Shown piece after piece: positions 1 to 7,593 of a stretch of 64,000 nucleotides of DNA. The position numbers were made by a program, and so were the translations under genes. Position 1 is the first letter of the stretch. The number at the start of each line of letters is the position of its first letter. Below the pieces are notes generated by a model that made no database searches, had not been told where the DNA came from, and saw only the letters and a list, made by a program, of their open reading frames with translations. The stretch is from NCBI GenBank assembly GCA_963785255.1, contig CAWAUR010000009.1, positions 372,001 to 436,000 of the forward strand, given 5' to 3'. The DNA comes from Bog-159 sp963785255. Its GTDB lineage: Bacteria > Acidobacteriota > Terriglobia > Bryobacterales > Bryobacteraceae.

Positions 1-389
1 ACTACCCGGACGCGCGGCGAACAGAGGCCCATCTCCAGCATCAGGTGCGCGGGATCGTCGGTGGAACTTACCACGATCTCGGGCGAGAACGCGTTCATCT
101 GTGCGGCGAAATACGGCCGCAGATTCGAATCGCCGGTCAGGATGCGGACTTCCACGCCGTTTAATTCGAACTCGAGGCTGGCATGTCCGTGGGCCTCCGG
201 GGCAACTCCGAGGGCGGCCAGTTCATCGATCAGGGCGCGATGCGCCCGCTTGCCGAAAAGCTCCACGCGGGCTACTACCCGCACCGTATGTCCGCGGGCC
301 GCCAGCGCCTCCATCAGCAGGCGATTGGATTTGTCGCCTCCGCCGTAGGAGGGATAGTAGAGCGAATTATGTGCCAGCAGGATGCGCAA
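1..389 (-). CDS. Glycosyltransferase family 4-like protein, N-terminal part (cut by window edge)
   Basis: Reading the minus strand from a TTG at 389 gives a protein beginning MRILLAHNSLYYPSYGGGDK, followed by SNRLLMEALAARGHTVRVV. This is the usual N-terminal Rossmann half of GT-B (GT4) glycosyltransferases: a first beta strand, a glycine-rich loop and a helix with the EALAARGH-type motif. The frame stays open to base 1, so the catalytic C-terminal domain lies outside the window. A GTG at 404 is an alternative in-frame start that adds five residues. The likely role is sugar transfer during surface-glycan synthesis, which fits the glycan genes at 5.6 and 14-19 kb. The sugar and acceptor cannot be told. 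Confidence 0.7.
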   Translation of the reverse strand, partial: MRILLAHNSLYYPSYGGGDKSNRLLMEALAARGHTVRVVARVELFGKRAHRALIDELAALGVAPEAHGHASLEFELNGVEVRILTGDSNLRPYFAAQMNAFSPEIVVSSTDDPAHLMLEMGLCSPRVRV

Positions 390-408
390 TTCCCATGTTG
401 CCACATAT

Positions 409-511
409 GTGGGGCGGGCTCGTAGCCTGCGCGGGCCTCGTAGGCCCGCTCTGCGGCGAGCCAAGCTCGCCCCGGACAGGCCCGGAGGACAGGCCAGGAG
501 GCCTGTCCTAC
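409..511. repeat. Composite palindromic repeat, family 1
   Basis: Several palindromic modules follow one another: GTGGGGCGGGCTCGTAGCC, GCGGGCCTCGTAGGCCCGC, GGCGAGCCAAGCTCGCC, and a terminal hairpin of the AGGCCAGGAGGCCTGTCC type ending in GTCCTAC. The same modules recur at about ten other places in the window. This copy lies between two divergently transcribed genes. Confidence 0.85.
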
Positions 512-520
512 CATGTATAG

Positions 521-1261
521 ATGGAATGGTTCGAAAACGAAGAATTCTGGCGGACGTTGTATCCCTACATGTTCGGGGAAGCCAAAATGGCCGCGGCGGC
601 CGGCGAAGTTGACCGCGTACTCGCGCTGAGCGGTGTGACGGGCGGGCGCGTTCTGGATCTGTGTTGCGGACCGGCGCGACACAGCCTGATCCTGGCGCGC
701 AAGGGATTCGACGTGACCGGCGTGGACCGCTCGCCGTTCTTGCTGAGCAAAGCGCGGGAAGCTATCGCGGGCGCCACGGTGGAACTGGTAGAGAGCGACA
801 TGCGCGATTTCGTGCGTCCGGGCGCTTTCGATCTGGCATTGAGCCTGTTTACGTCCTTCGGATATTTTGAAACGCGCGCCGAAGATCTCAAGGTGCTGCG
901 CAACGTGCGCGCCAGCCTGAAGCCGGGCGGCGTGTTCCTCGTGGATGTGACCAGCAAAGAATACGTGAGCGCGCAACATTGCACGACGCACTGGGAGCGG
1001 AAGCCAGACGGTTCAGTGCATGTCCATCATTACGATGTCATCCCGGGTTGGGGACGTTTACGTGTCGAATGGCTGCTGGTGGAAGGCGAGCGCGCGCGGC
1101 GGTTTGAGTTTTTGCAGAATCTGTATTCCGGCCAGGAGTTGGCGGATATGCTGGATCGCGCGGGTTTTGCGGACGTGCAGATTTTCGGCAGCCTGGATGG
1201 CGCGCCGTACGATGCGTCGGCCACTCGTTTGATCGCGCGGGCCGTGGCGCCCTCCGCGTAA
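521..1261 (+). CDS. Class I SAM-dependent methyltransferase
   Basis: 246 residues. The SAM-binding motif I is visible as VLDLCCGPARHS at about residues 44-55, followed by VTGVDRS at the end of strand 2 (about 65-71) and an ESDMRDF acidic loop near 91-97. The remainder fits a Methyltransf_25-type fold with a C-terminal beta sheet. The substrate is unknown; similar proteins methylate small molecules or glycans. The ATG at 521 follows TACCAT (509-514) by exactly six bases and has no Shine-Dalgarno sequence, so the message may be leaderless. Part of that hexamer is contributed by the end of the repeat upstream. The gene stands alone. Confidence 0.85.
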   Translation: MEWFENEEFWRTLYPYMFGEAKMAAAAGEVDRVLALSGVTGGRVLDLCCGPARHSLILARKGFDVTGVDRSPFLLSKAREAIAGATVELVESDMRDFVRPGAFDLALSLFTSFGYFETRAEDLKVLRNVRASLKPGGVFLVDVTSKEYVSAQHCTTHWERKPDGSVHVHHYDVIPGWGRLRVEWLLVEGERARRFEFLQNLYSGQELADMLDRAGFADVQIFGSLDGAPYDASATRLIARAVAPSA

Positions 1262-1268
1262 TGCCGGA

Positions 1269-1811
1269 TTACTGAGCGGCAGCCGCAGGAGCCTCGCGCA
1301 CGCTGGCCGTATCCGCTTTGGACTCCGCCACATCGGCCGGCGCGTTCTGCCGGTCGAGCTTCAGAAGCGCATCGGCAATGCGATTCACGGCCAATTCTTC
1401 TTCGTGGCGGCTGGAAGGCGGCCGCGGAAGAGAGGATAACTCCAGGTGCACCAGTTCGTGCACCACGGTCATTTCCATATCCGCCAACATATCGCGGCAA
1501 GCCAGACGATAGTCGGATGCGTCCAGCACGCGAATCACCGCGGTCTTCTTTATCGAGTCCCAATGCACGTTGCCCAGGGTCTTGGGCTTGAGTTCGGCGG
1601 GGTGGGACATGACAATGGAGATCTTCCAGTCGGTGAGGTTCATCCGTTGTTGCCAAACGGCCAGCCGCTTGTCGAGGAAGCTCTCCGCGCCCGCGATGCA
1701 TGCCCGGTTATCGGGCTTGGGCAGGGGCGGTTCCGCCCAGGCGCCGCCCGCGGAAATCAGAAGGGCGCATATCGGGAAGAGGAGAAACCCAAGGTTAAAG
1801 CGGACTTGCAC
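1269..1811 (-). CDS. Secreted hypothetical protein with HExxH motif
   Basis: 180 residues starting at a GTG. It has an N-terminal hydrophobic signal sequence (about residues 5-26, with an AWA-type cleavage site) and a HELVH motif at 118-122 followed by a glutamate-rich helix. HExxH is the zinc-binding signature of many metallopeptidases, but no family can be assigned and the protein is short for a peptidase, so catalytic activity is only possible. The C-terminus is low-complexity, Ala-rich sequence. The gene converges on the methyltransferase gene with a 7-base gap. AT-rich hexamers at 1817-1825 lie 5-8 bases before the GTG and could be a -10 element. Confidence 0.6.
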   Translation of the reverse strand: MQVRFNLGFLLFPICALLISAGGAWAEPPLPKPDNRACIAGAESFLDKRLAVWQQRMNLTDWKISIVMSHPAELKPKTLGNVHWDSIKKTAVIRVLDASDYRLACRDMLADMEMTVVHELVHLELSSLPRPPSSRHEEELAVNRIADALLKLDRQNAPADVAESKADTASVREAPAAAAQ

Positions 1812-2032
1812 TGCAATTTATAATAGCCGATTTCGCGCCGCTTGTGCGGTTCTTCACAGACATTTCTTGTAGCCGGCGAGTAGCTTTTTCGAATCCCGGC
1901 CAAGTAGATTTTTCTTTTTCGGAGCGGCTGGCGAATTCCGTTCCCGGCAAGTCGTTCATCCTGCGTTCTGGAATCGTAGATGCTCAGGACCACGCAGCCG
2001 CTTCAATCCAATTACGCACCAGGAGAGAAACG

Positions 2033-2379
2033 ATGAAACGAATCCTTACGTTGGGACGGCCCTGTTGTTCGTGTCCGTGATGGCTTTCGCCGAAACTTAT
2101 AGCGGCACGCTGGTTGACGCGAGTTGCGCCGCGCAAAAGAAGAGTACCGCCTGCAGCCCCACCACCTCCACCACCGCGTTTGCGCTGCAGCAAGCGAATG
2201 GGACCATGCTCAAGCTCGACGCCGATGGGAATACGAAAGCCGCCCAGGCTCTAAAGGAGAGCAATAGCAGCGCCGACCGGGCCCAAAATCCGAATGCCGC
2301 CAACATGCAAGTGACTGCCACGATTCAGGGCACCTTGACCGGCGACGAAATCAAAGTCAATTCGATTGAAGTGCATTGA
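2033..2379 (+). pseudogene. Small secreted protein gene with a frameshift in its signal peptide
   Basis: A good ribosome site (AGGAGAG at 2021-2027) precedes an ATG at 2033, but that frame reads MKRILTLGRPCCSCP and stops at 2080. The overlapping frame carries the real secreted protein: FVSVMAFAETYSG, then about 90 residues ending NSIEVH at 2379. Adding one base in TTGGGACGGCC (2051-2061) would restore a classical signal peptide, MKRILTLGTALLFVSVMAFA. The mature part has two cysteines and is Asn/Ala/Thr-rich, with no recognised domain. It is either a natural single-base loss or a sequence error. Internal initiation at the TTG at 2065 would give a poor leader. Confidence 0.65.
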
Positions 2380-2419
2380 TTGAGGGGAGCCATCCCTGGC
2401 TCGTCCGGCCGATGGCTCC

Positions 2420-2690
2420 GCCTTACTGCCGTTAACGCAATCGGAAAATCTGAAATGGTCTGCGGCTTGGTGGTGGGGGTCTGCTTTCCGCCGGTCAGGT
2501 CCTTCACCCGCACGGGAAATGTAGAGGTCCAGCACGTTGATGGTGGTCTTGCCCGCTCCCGCCTAGTCCGCCGCGCCGTTCAGTCCTTCGATCGCTGCTC
2601 GGGTGAAGGTGCCATTGCCCCAGGGTTCCGGTTCGATGGCCATCTTAAAGGCATGCGCCGGCGAATTACTAACTCCTTGGACGCCGTGGG
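2420..2690 (-). pseudogene. C-terminal remnant of a caspase-like (peptidase C14) protein
   Basis: On the minus strand one frame reads WGNGTFTRAAIEGLNGAAD, then a TAG, then KTTINVLDLYISR. After a frame change it reads VKDLTGGKQTPTTKPQTI and SDFPIAL. From memory of the family, bacterial metacaspase/peptidase C14 proteins end with the same order of motifs (WGNGAFTKALVEGL, LDLYVSERVKELTGGKQTPT, P-DFPIA). The catalytic His/Cys part is absent, and both a stop and a frameshift interrupt the fragment, so this is a relic of a longer gene. Nothing else is seen between 2380 and 2722. Confidence 0.7.
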
Positions 2691-2697
2691 GCGGCTG

Positions 2698-2722
2698 GGA
2701 CAGGCCGGGAGGCCTGTCCTAC
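2698..2722. repeat. Palindromic repeat module (GGACAGGCC hairpin)
   Basis: A single hairpin module, GGACAGGCCGGGAGGCCTGTCC, ending in TAC. It abuts the TAA stop (2723-2725) of the minus-strand gene with no intervening base, so it lies directly at the 3' end of that message. Confidence 0.85.
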
Positions 2723-3298
2723 TTAGGAAGGTAGCTTGCTGTCGGTAGTATTGTCGCCCAGGATCTCGCGGGGGATATCGCGCCAGACGCCATCGAGGCC
2801 CAGCACGCGCGGAAGAACCGTATACGAACGGTGGCCTCCGGCATTCCAAATCAGGCCAGGCATAAAGGTGGCGGATTCCTTCTTGGCCGTTTCCTGGCGG
2901 CGTTCGAGGCGGCCTTTCCGGTAGCGTTCCATGTCGGTGATGCTGGCGGAGATGGACTGCCGGAGGCGGGATTGTGTCTGGTTCAGGCGGTAGACCGCGG
3001 CGATGATTTCGCCAGGCTTCGTTTCGACGGACTGATAGATGCCGGCCTCGTAGCGGTCCAGGCGGGCCAATTGCCATTCCGTAGCGGCGATCTGTTCCAC
3101 CAGGGACTGTTCCATTTCGTCCTGCGGCGACCAGGCGGCGGAAAGGCGTGCAAGAAGGGCATCGAATTCGGCTTGATCTTCGCCGGGTAGGACGGCGGAT
3201 TCGGCGCGCAGACCGCGTTCGGCACGGCGCTCCTTCGGCGGAACGATGGAGAGCCGCGTCTTGCGGCGTGTGGTTTTTGGTTGTTTGGTGGTGGCCAT
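2723..3298 (-). CDS. Hypothetical protein of a family common in Acidobacteria and Planctomycetes
   Basis: 191 residues from the ATG at 3298, with a GGGAAAAG purine-rich stretch upstream. The basic N-terminus (KQPKTTRRKTRL) is followed by a helical core with AVLPGEDQAEFDALLARL, LVEQIAATEWQLARLDRYE and RYRKGRLERRQETA. I know this arrangement (VLPGED-x-EF, LVE-IA-x-WRL-R-E) from many short proteins of unknown function in these phyla. No enzymatic motif is visible. An earlier start at 3406 is possible in the same frame but has no good ribosome site and gives a poor N-terminus. The last codons run up to the repeat module at 2722. Confidence 0.6.
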   Translation of the reverse strand: MATTKQPKTTRRKTRLSIVPPKERRAERGLRAESAVLPGEDQAEFDALLARLSAAWSPQDEMEQSLVEQIAATEWQLARLDRYEAGIYQSVETKPGEIIAAVYRLNQTQSRLRQSISASITDMERYRKGRLERRQETAKKESATFMPGLIWNAGGHRSYTVLPRVLGLDGVWRDIPREILGDNTTDSKLPS

Positions 3299-3445
3299 GC
3301 GAGACTTTTCCCGATTACACGATAAACCCGTGACGGAATCCAGCAGAGCGCCAATTCCAGAGACCAGAGCGGAAAAGGTTTGTTTAGAAGCTATTGGGAT
3401 GAGCAAGAAAACTTTTGAAATGCGTGACTGTACGACTCCGCTACA

Positions 3446-3486
3446 GGCGGCCTACGAGGCCGCCGCAGGCAGGGTGCCTGCCCCAC
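3446..3486. repeat. Composite palindromic repeat, family 1
   Basis: Two modules: GGCGGCCTACGAGGCCGCC, then GGCAGGGTGCCTGCCCCAC. The right edge touches the TAA stop (3487-3489) of the DUF3500 gene with no gap. Confidence 0.85.
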
Positions 3487-4506
3487 TTAGTGACTGGTTT
3501 GGTAGTGGAGCTTTAGCAGGTCGACGCCGAAATCGCCGTTGTAGTCGCGCCACACCGAGTGGATGTGGTTCGCATTATTCTGCGTATCGTCGTATTCGAT
3601 CAGGAACGACGCGGTCTGCACGCGATAATAATGCGGGTCACCTTTTTCGACGCCGCCGGCCCAGGCGAAATAGATATCTTTGCCCGCCTTCTTGATCTGC
3701 TCCTCGCGGGCTTCGGCAATCTGTTCCGGCATGTTGTGCGCATACTCCGCGAGCAGCGCCATCAGCAGGTCCATCTGTTTGGCGGTCATCTTAGAAGCCT
3801 GCAAACCCGATGGCTGACCTTTCAGCGCCGCCTTGCGGCTATCGAAGGTCAGGATATCTTTGTAAGCCGTCCCGTCGACAATAGCCACTTTGCGTTGTTC
3901 GGGATCGAGCGATTGAATTACCGCGCGGCCGAGATCTTCTTCGGCGCCCAACGCCCGCAGTCCCTTGCGCGGACCTTCACGCACCTCCGCGGGATTGGCG
4001 CCGAAGAAGCTGGGCGCACCCGCCAGATGGCCGCCGACTACCGTGAAGTTCTGGCTTAAATGATGACCCTCGACACGATATCCCCAGGTGCCATCCGCGG
4101 AAGGCGCGCCGAAGATCGAAACGTAATATTTCTCAGGATCGCGCTCGGGACCGGTGCCGTGCTCCATGATCTTCAGCACGTCCTCCAGGCTCATGATGGT
4201 CTCGGCTTTCACGAAGCCTTGCTGGCTAAGACCCGCCGCGAGCAGGGCGGTCGCCAGATGCTTCTGGGCCGACGTCATCTCGCGCAATGCCAGGCCCTTC
4301 CGCTCGATGGGAACGAAATGCCAGTTCTGGCGCTCGTCGGTTTCGAAGGCAAACGTCGCCTTGGCGCGCTGCTCGGGAGTGAGAGAGGCCAGAAAGCGAT
4401 TGGCAGCCTCGGCCATCAGGGACGAGGAAGCCAGGCGATGATAAGCCGAAGTCAACAAGATGAAGCCGATTACGGCGCCAGCAAGGCGAAAGTAGCAGGA
4501 CCGCAT
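3487..4506 (-). CDS. DUF3500 domain-containing secreted protein
   Basis: 339 residues. A signal/anchor segment lies at about 8-24 (LAGAVIGFILLTSAY). A DUF3500 domain fills the rest, recognised from TPEQRAKATFAFETDERQNW, then WHFVPIERKGLALREMTSAQ, SIFGAPSADGTWGYRVEGHH, and a C-terminal HIHSVWRDYNGDFGVDLL. Function is unknown; the family is common in soil bacteria and sits outside the inner membrane. The length is usual for the family. The gene is followed by the M23 peptidase gene upstream on the same strand (26 bases between them), so they may share a transcript. A palindromic repeat begins right after the stop. Confidence 0.85.
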   Translation of the reverse strand: MRSCYFRLAGAVIGFILLTSAYHRLASSSLMAEAANRFLASLTPEQRAKATFAFETDERQNWHFVPIERKGLALREMTSAQKHLATALLAAGLSQQGFVKAETIMSLEDVLKIMEHGTGPERDPEKYYVSIFGAPSADGTWGYRVEGHHLSQNFTVVGGHLAGAPSFFGANPAEVREGPRKGLRALGAEEDLGRAVIQSLDPEQRKVAIVDGTAYKDILTFDSRKAALKGQPSGLQASKMTAKQMDLLMALLAEYAHNMPEQIAEAREEQIKKAGKDIYFAWAGGVEKGDPHYYRVQTASFLIEYDDTQNNANHIHSVWRDYNGDFGVDLLKLHYQTSH

Positions 4507-4532
4507 AGGCGTCTCAATGGGTAACGGCAGCG

Positions 4533-5411
4533 TCAGAACGGAAAATCTTTTTTCACCATCTGCACTACGCCCGCCCGGGCCAGATACGGATGCGGATTCA
4601 CGGGCGCGCCGCCGATGCGGACTTCGTAATGCAGATGCGGCGCCGTGACGCGGCCGGTGCTGCCTACTGCGCCCACCTGATCGCCGCGGCGCACTTCCTG
4701 GCCTTCAATCACGGAGAAGCGGGAGAGGTGCGCGTAATACGTTTGCAGGCCGCCGCCATGATCGACGACGACGAGTTGGCCGTAGCCGCTGCTCCACGCG
4801 GCCAGCGCCACAATCCCATCGGCCGTGGCGCGCACGGGCGTACCGGTGGGCGCGGAAATATCCACGCCGGTATGCATGGCGCCCTCACCGGAGAACGGAT
4901 CGGTGCGCTCGCCGAATCCGCCCATCAGACGGCCTTCTACCGGCCAGATGCTGGGCTGCACGTTGGTGTGGAACCGGCGTGCGAAGTTATTCTCGACGCC
5001 ATGAAAGCTGCGCAGCACGCGATACGCCGCCACGGAATCCGAATACGTGGGCAGCAACCGGCCTTCCGACGCGATGCCCGGCGGGCCTTCCATCTTCTGC
5101 TTAATACCGTAGGCGATGGAAACTTCGTTGGCGAACATCTGCAGGCTGGCCATCTGCTGATTGGTCTGGTTGGTTACCTTCTGCAGCTTTTGGTAGCGCG
5201 CGCGCAGGGATTCCACTTCGTTGCGCAGCGCGTTGTAGTTGGCCACCTTCCAGGCCATGCGCGCATAGCTGGAGATGAATCCGAAGATGGAGATGCAGCC
5301 GAATAGCGCCAGGGCCATCACCGCGTAGACCACTTTCAATGGAACGCGAACGCGGCGCAGCTTGCCACGCAGGGAATGGGCTAACACCAAAATAAAGTAG
5401 TTCTGCTGCAT
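4533..5411 (-). CDS. M23 family metallopeptidase, membrane-anchored (LytM-type)
   Basis: 292 residues from the ATG at 5411, preceded by a GAGAAG ribosome site. A single membrane segment (about 25-47) is followed by a coiled coil (NALRNEVESLRARYQKLQKV) and a C-terminal M23 domain. Zinc ligands are visible in HTGVDISAPTGTPV (HxxxD) and PHLHYEVR (HxH), so the domain should be catalytically competent against peptidoglycan cross-links. The TM, coiled-coil, M23 order is typical of periplasmic cell-wall hydrolases that act in division or envelope remodelling. The nine-residue in-frame extension upstream (from 5438) is unlikely to be used. Confidence 0.9.
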   Translation of the reverse strand: MQQNYFILVLAHSLRGKLRRVRVPLKVVYAVMALALFGCISIFGFISSYARMAWKVANYNALRNEVESLRARYQKLQKVTNQTNQQMASLQMFANEVSIAYGIKQKMEGPPGIASEGRLLPTYSDSVAAYRVLRSFHGVENNFARRFHTNVQPSIWPVEGRLMGGFGERTDPFSGEGAMHTGVDISAPTGTPVRATADGIVALAAWSSGYGQLVVVDHGGGLQTYYAHLSRFSVIEGQEVRRGDQVGAVGSTGRVTAPHLHYEVRIGGAPVNPHPYLARAGVVQMVKKDFPF

Positions 5412-5570
5412 AGTCTTCTCTGCCGTACCGGGCCACAAGTCCCCACTTTGCCTGGTGCGGAGGGCTATTCAGATTGGCGAAAGGAAAATGTAACAGGACC
5501 TACACCTGCATGTCAAGCAAATGTTTGGCTTGCAAGTTATTGAAATTATTGGTAGTCTTTCGTTTACAGG

Positions 5571-6383
5571 ATGTTTTCTCGCGTTCCGGGAGCGCTTTTT
5601 CTAAGGAATCTGGTCGAGCGGCGCAGCCTGCTGTTCCAGCTAGTACGGCGCGATTTCCAGCAACGTTTCGTGGGATCGGCGGCCGGATGGATCTGGGGTG
5701 TCATCCATCCACTGGTATTGCTGGCGAGCTGGACGTTCGTCTTCAGCGTCTGCTTGCATCAACGGATGCCGCCCGGCGAAGTGACCGGCAGCTATCCTCT
5801 TTTCCTGTTCGCGGGCATGCTGCCGTGGCTGCTTTTCAGCGAAACGGTGCAGCGGTCGGCATCGAGTTTGCTGGAGCAGGCCAGCCTGATTACCAAGACA
5901 GTATTTCCCGCGGAAATGGTGCCGGTGTCGATCTTTCTTTCCTCGCTGATGAGCCATTTGATCGCGCTGGGGCTGGCGGTGGCGGCAGTGGGGATCTGGC
6001 TGAACCATATCAGCGTCGGGTTGATGCTGCTGCCGGTTTACATGCTGCTGCTGGGATTGTTCGCCGTAGGGTTTGGCTGGATAATGGCCAGCCTGCACGT
6101 CTATTTGCGGGATACGGCGCAGGTGCTGACGGTGATCCTGACGTTTTGGTTTTGGCTGACGCCGATTTTCATTACGGAGCAGCAGTTCCCGGCGCGGCTG
6201 CGGTTTATGCTGGCGGGCAATCCGTTGGCGTATCTGGTGAGGGCGTACCGGGAGTTGCTGCTTTCCGAGCGATGGCCGCGGCTCGATGAGATGGGGATTA
6301 TGGCGCTGTTCGCGGTGGCCACGTTTTTGCTGGGCGGGCTGTTTTTCCGGCATATGAAGCGGGGCTTCGCGGACGTGTTGTAA
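5571..6383 (+). CDS. ABC-2 type transporter permease of the polysaccharide/O-antigen export class (Wzm/TagG-like)
   Basis: 270 residues with six hydrophobic segments. The N-terminal cytoplasmic helix (LLFQLVRRDFQQRFVGSAAG) and the following WIWGVIHPLVLLASWTFVF are characteristic of Wzm/TagG permeases, which move undecaprenyl-linked glycans across the inner membrane. LVRAYRELLLSERWP near the C-terminus also fits. The partner ATPase (Wzt/TagH) normally follows directly, but the next gene, 20 bases downstream, is an SMC-like AAA ATPase that is not an ABC exporter subunit. The permease may therefore work with an ATPase elsewhere, or the cluster has been interrupted. The glycosyltransferase at the left edge fits a glycan context. 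Confidence 0.85.
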   Translation: MFSRVPGALFLRNLVERRSLLFQLVRRDFQQRFVGSAAGWIWGVIHPLVLLASWTFVFSVCLHQRMPPGEVTGSYPLFLFAGMLPWLLFSETVQRSASSLLEQASLITKTVFPAEMVPVSIFLSSLMSHLIALGLAVAAVGIWLNHISVGLMLLPVYMLLLGLFAVGFGWIMASLHVYLRDTAQVLTVILTFWFWLTPIFITEQQFPARLRFMLAGNPLAYLVRAYRELLLSERWPRLDEMGIMALFAVATFLLGGLFFRHMKRGFADVL

Positions 6384-6402
6384 TCTCAAGAGGCGGCCAC
6401 TC

Positions 6403-7593
6403 ATGGAGCCATTCGTTAAGACGATCCATCCGCGCGGCGTGCTGTCGTTTGCGCCCGACAGCGAGCCGATCCCGCTTACTCCTCTCAATGTGCTGATTGG
6501 GCCGAATGGGTCGGGGAAATCGAACTTAATTGAGATATTTGAGTTACTGAAGGCCTTGCCAACCGATCTTGCCGGGGCGATCCGGGAGGGTGGCGGCATC
6601 GGGGAGTGGCTATGGAAGGGGGAGGGCAAGAGCGCCAGGGCGATCGTCGGTGCCGAGCTTCGGGTACCAGGTGTCGCGCCGCTGCTGCGGTACCGACTGG
6701 AGTTCGGATCAGCCGAACAGCGGCTCCAGGTGTTGGAGGAGGCGATAGAAGACGCGCAAGGAAGCCAAGCGAGCCCCGCCGACGCTCACTCTTACTACCG
6801 TGTTCGAGACGGCCGCCCGACGTTCGAGGGAAGCACGCCGTTCCGCGAGGCTCTCGCAGAGCTAGGTTTCTCGGCGCACGAGCTAGACCCGAAACAATCC
6901 GTTCTCTCGCAACGGAAAGACCCCGATTTATATCCGGAAGTAACAGCAGTCGGCACATGGTTTGCATTCATCTTGACCTTCCGGGAATGGGGCTTTGGCC
7001 GGTATGTGCCATTGAGGCAGCCTCAACCGGCAGACCTACCGGACGACGTCCTCTTGCCAGACGCTCGGAACCTTGGATTGATTCTGAATGCAATCGAACA
7101 TAGTGACGCGTGGCCCCGCCTGAATGACTGCATGCGGCGCTTTCTGCCGCGTTTCAAGCGGATCTCGACGCGCGTGCAAGGCGGCACTGTTCAGATCTTC
7201 CTGCATGAAGACGGGCTCACCACCCCTGTACCCGCGACGCGATTGTCCGATGGAACCATTCGGTTCATTGCGTTACTGGCCATTCTGCTGAGGCCCGACA
7301 CGGCGTCGCTCATCTGCCTGGAGGAGCCGGAACTGGGGCTACACCCGGACGCGCTGACGCTGATCGCCGAACTGCTGGTGGAAGCCTCGCAAGAAACACA
7401 AGTCGTAGTTACTACCCAATCCGATGTCTTGGTTTCAGTCCTAAGCGAGCACGCCGAGTCCGTGATCGTCTGTGACAACATGGCCGGTGCATCGCGGTTT
7501 CGCAGACTGGAGAGCGACAAGCTCCGGTTCTGGATGGACAAATACCGGCTCGGGGAGATCTGGCGCATCGGAGAATTGGGCGGGAATCCGTGA
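6403..7593 (+). CDS. AAA family ATPase (AAA_21/COG4637-like), first gene of a two-gene module
   Basis: 396 residues. Walker A is GPNGSGKS (33-40), preceded by LTPLNVLI. An ABC/SMC-type signature RLSDGTIRF lies near 280-288, with Walker B CLEEPELGLHPDAL from about 304. The split motifs indicate an SMC-like head that dimerises around ATP, as in OLD, RecF and related nuclease-coupled ATPases. The C-terminal part (VVVTTQSDVLVSVLSEH) is the typical ending of these proteins. The stop overlaps the GTG of the DUF4276 gene by four bases, so the two are translationally coupled. Likely role (inference): the ATP-dependent sensor or motor of a defence-type module. Confidence 0.85.
   Translation: MEPFVKTIHPRGVLSFAPDSEPIPLTPLNVLIGPNGSGKSNLIEIFELLKALPTDLAGAIREGGGIGEWLWKGEGKSARAIVGAELRVPGVAPLLRYRLEFGSAEQRLQVLEEAIEDAQGSQASPADAHSYYRVRDGRPTFEGSTPFREALAELGFSAHELDPKQSVLSQRKDPDLYPEVTAVGTWFAFILTFREWGFGRYVPLRQPQPADLPDDVLLPDARNLGLILNAIEHSDAWPRLNDCMRRFLPRFKRISTRVQGGTVQIFLHEDGLTTPVPATRLSDGTIRFIALLAILLRPDTASLICLEEPELGLHPDALTLIAELLVEASQETQVVVTTQSDVLVSVLSEHAESVIVCDNMAGASRFRRLESDKLRFWMDKYRLGEIWRIGELGGNP

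Noticed and set aside
314..991. Minus-strand open frame (225 codons) running through the repeat at 409-511
   Set aside because: Most of it is antisense to the methyltransferase gene; the rest is translated repeat sequence (QASWPVLRACPGRAWL type).
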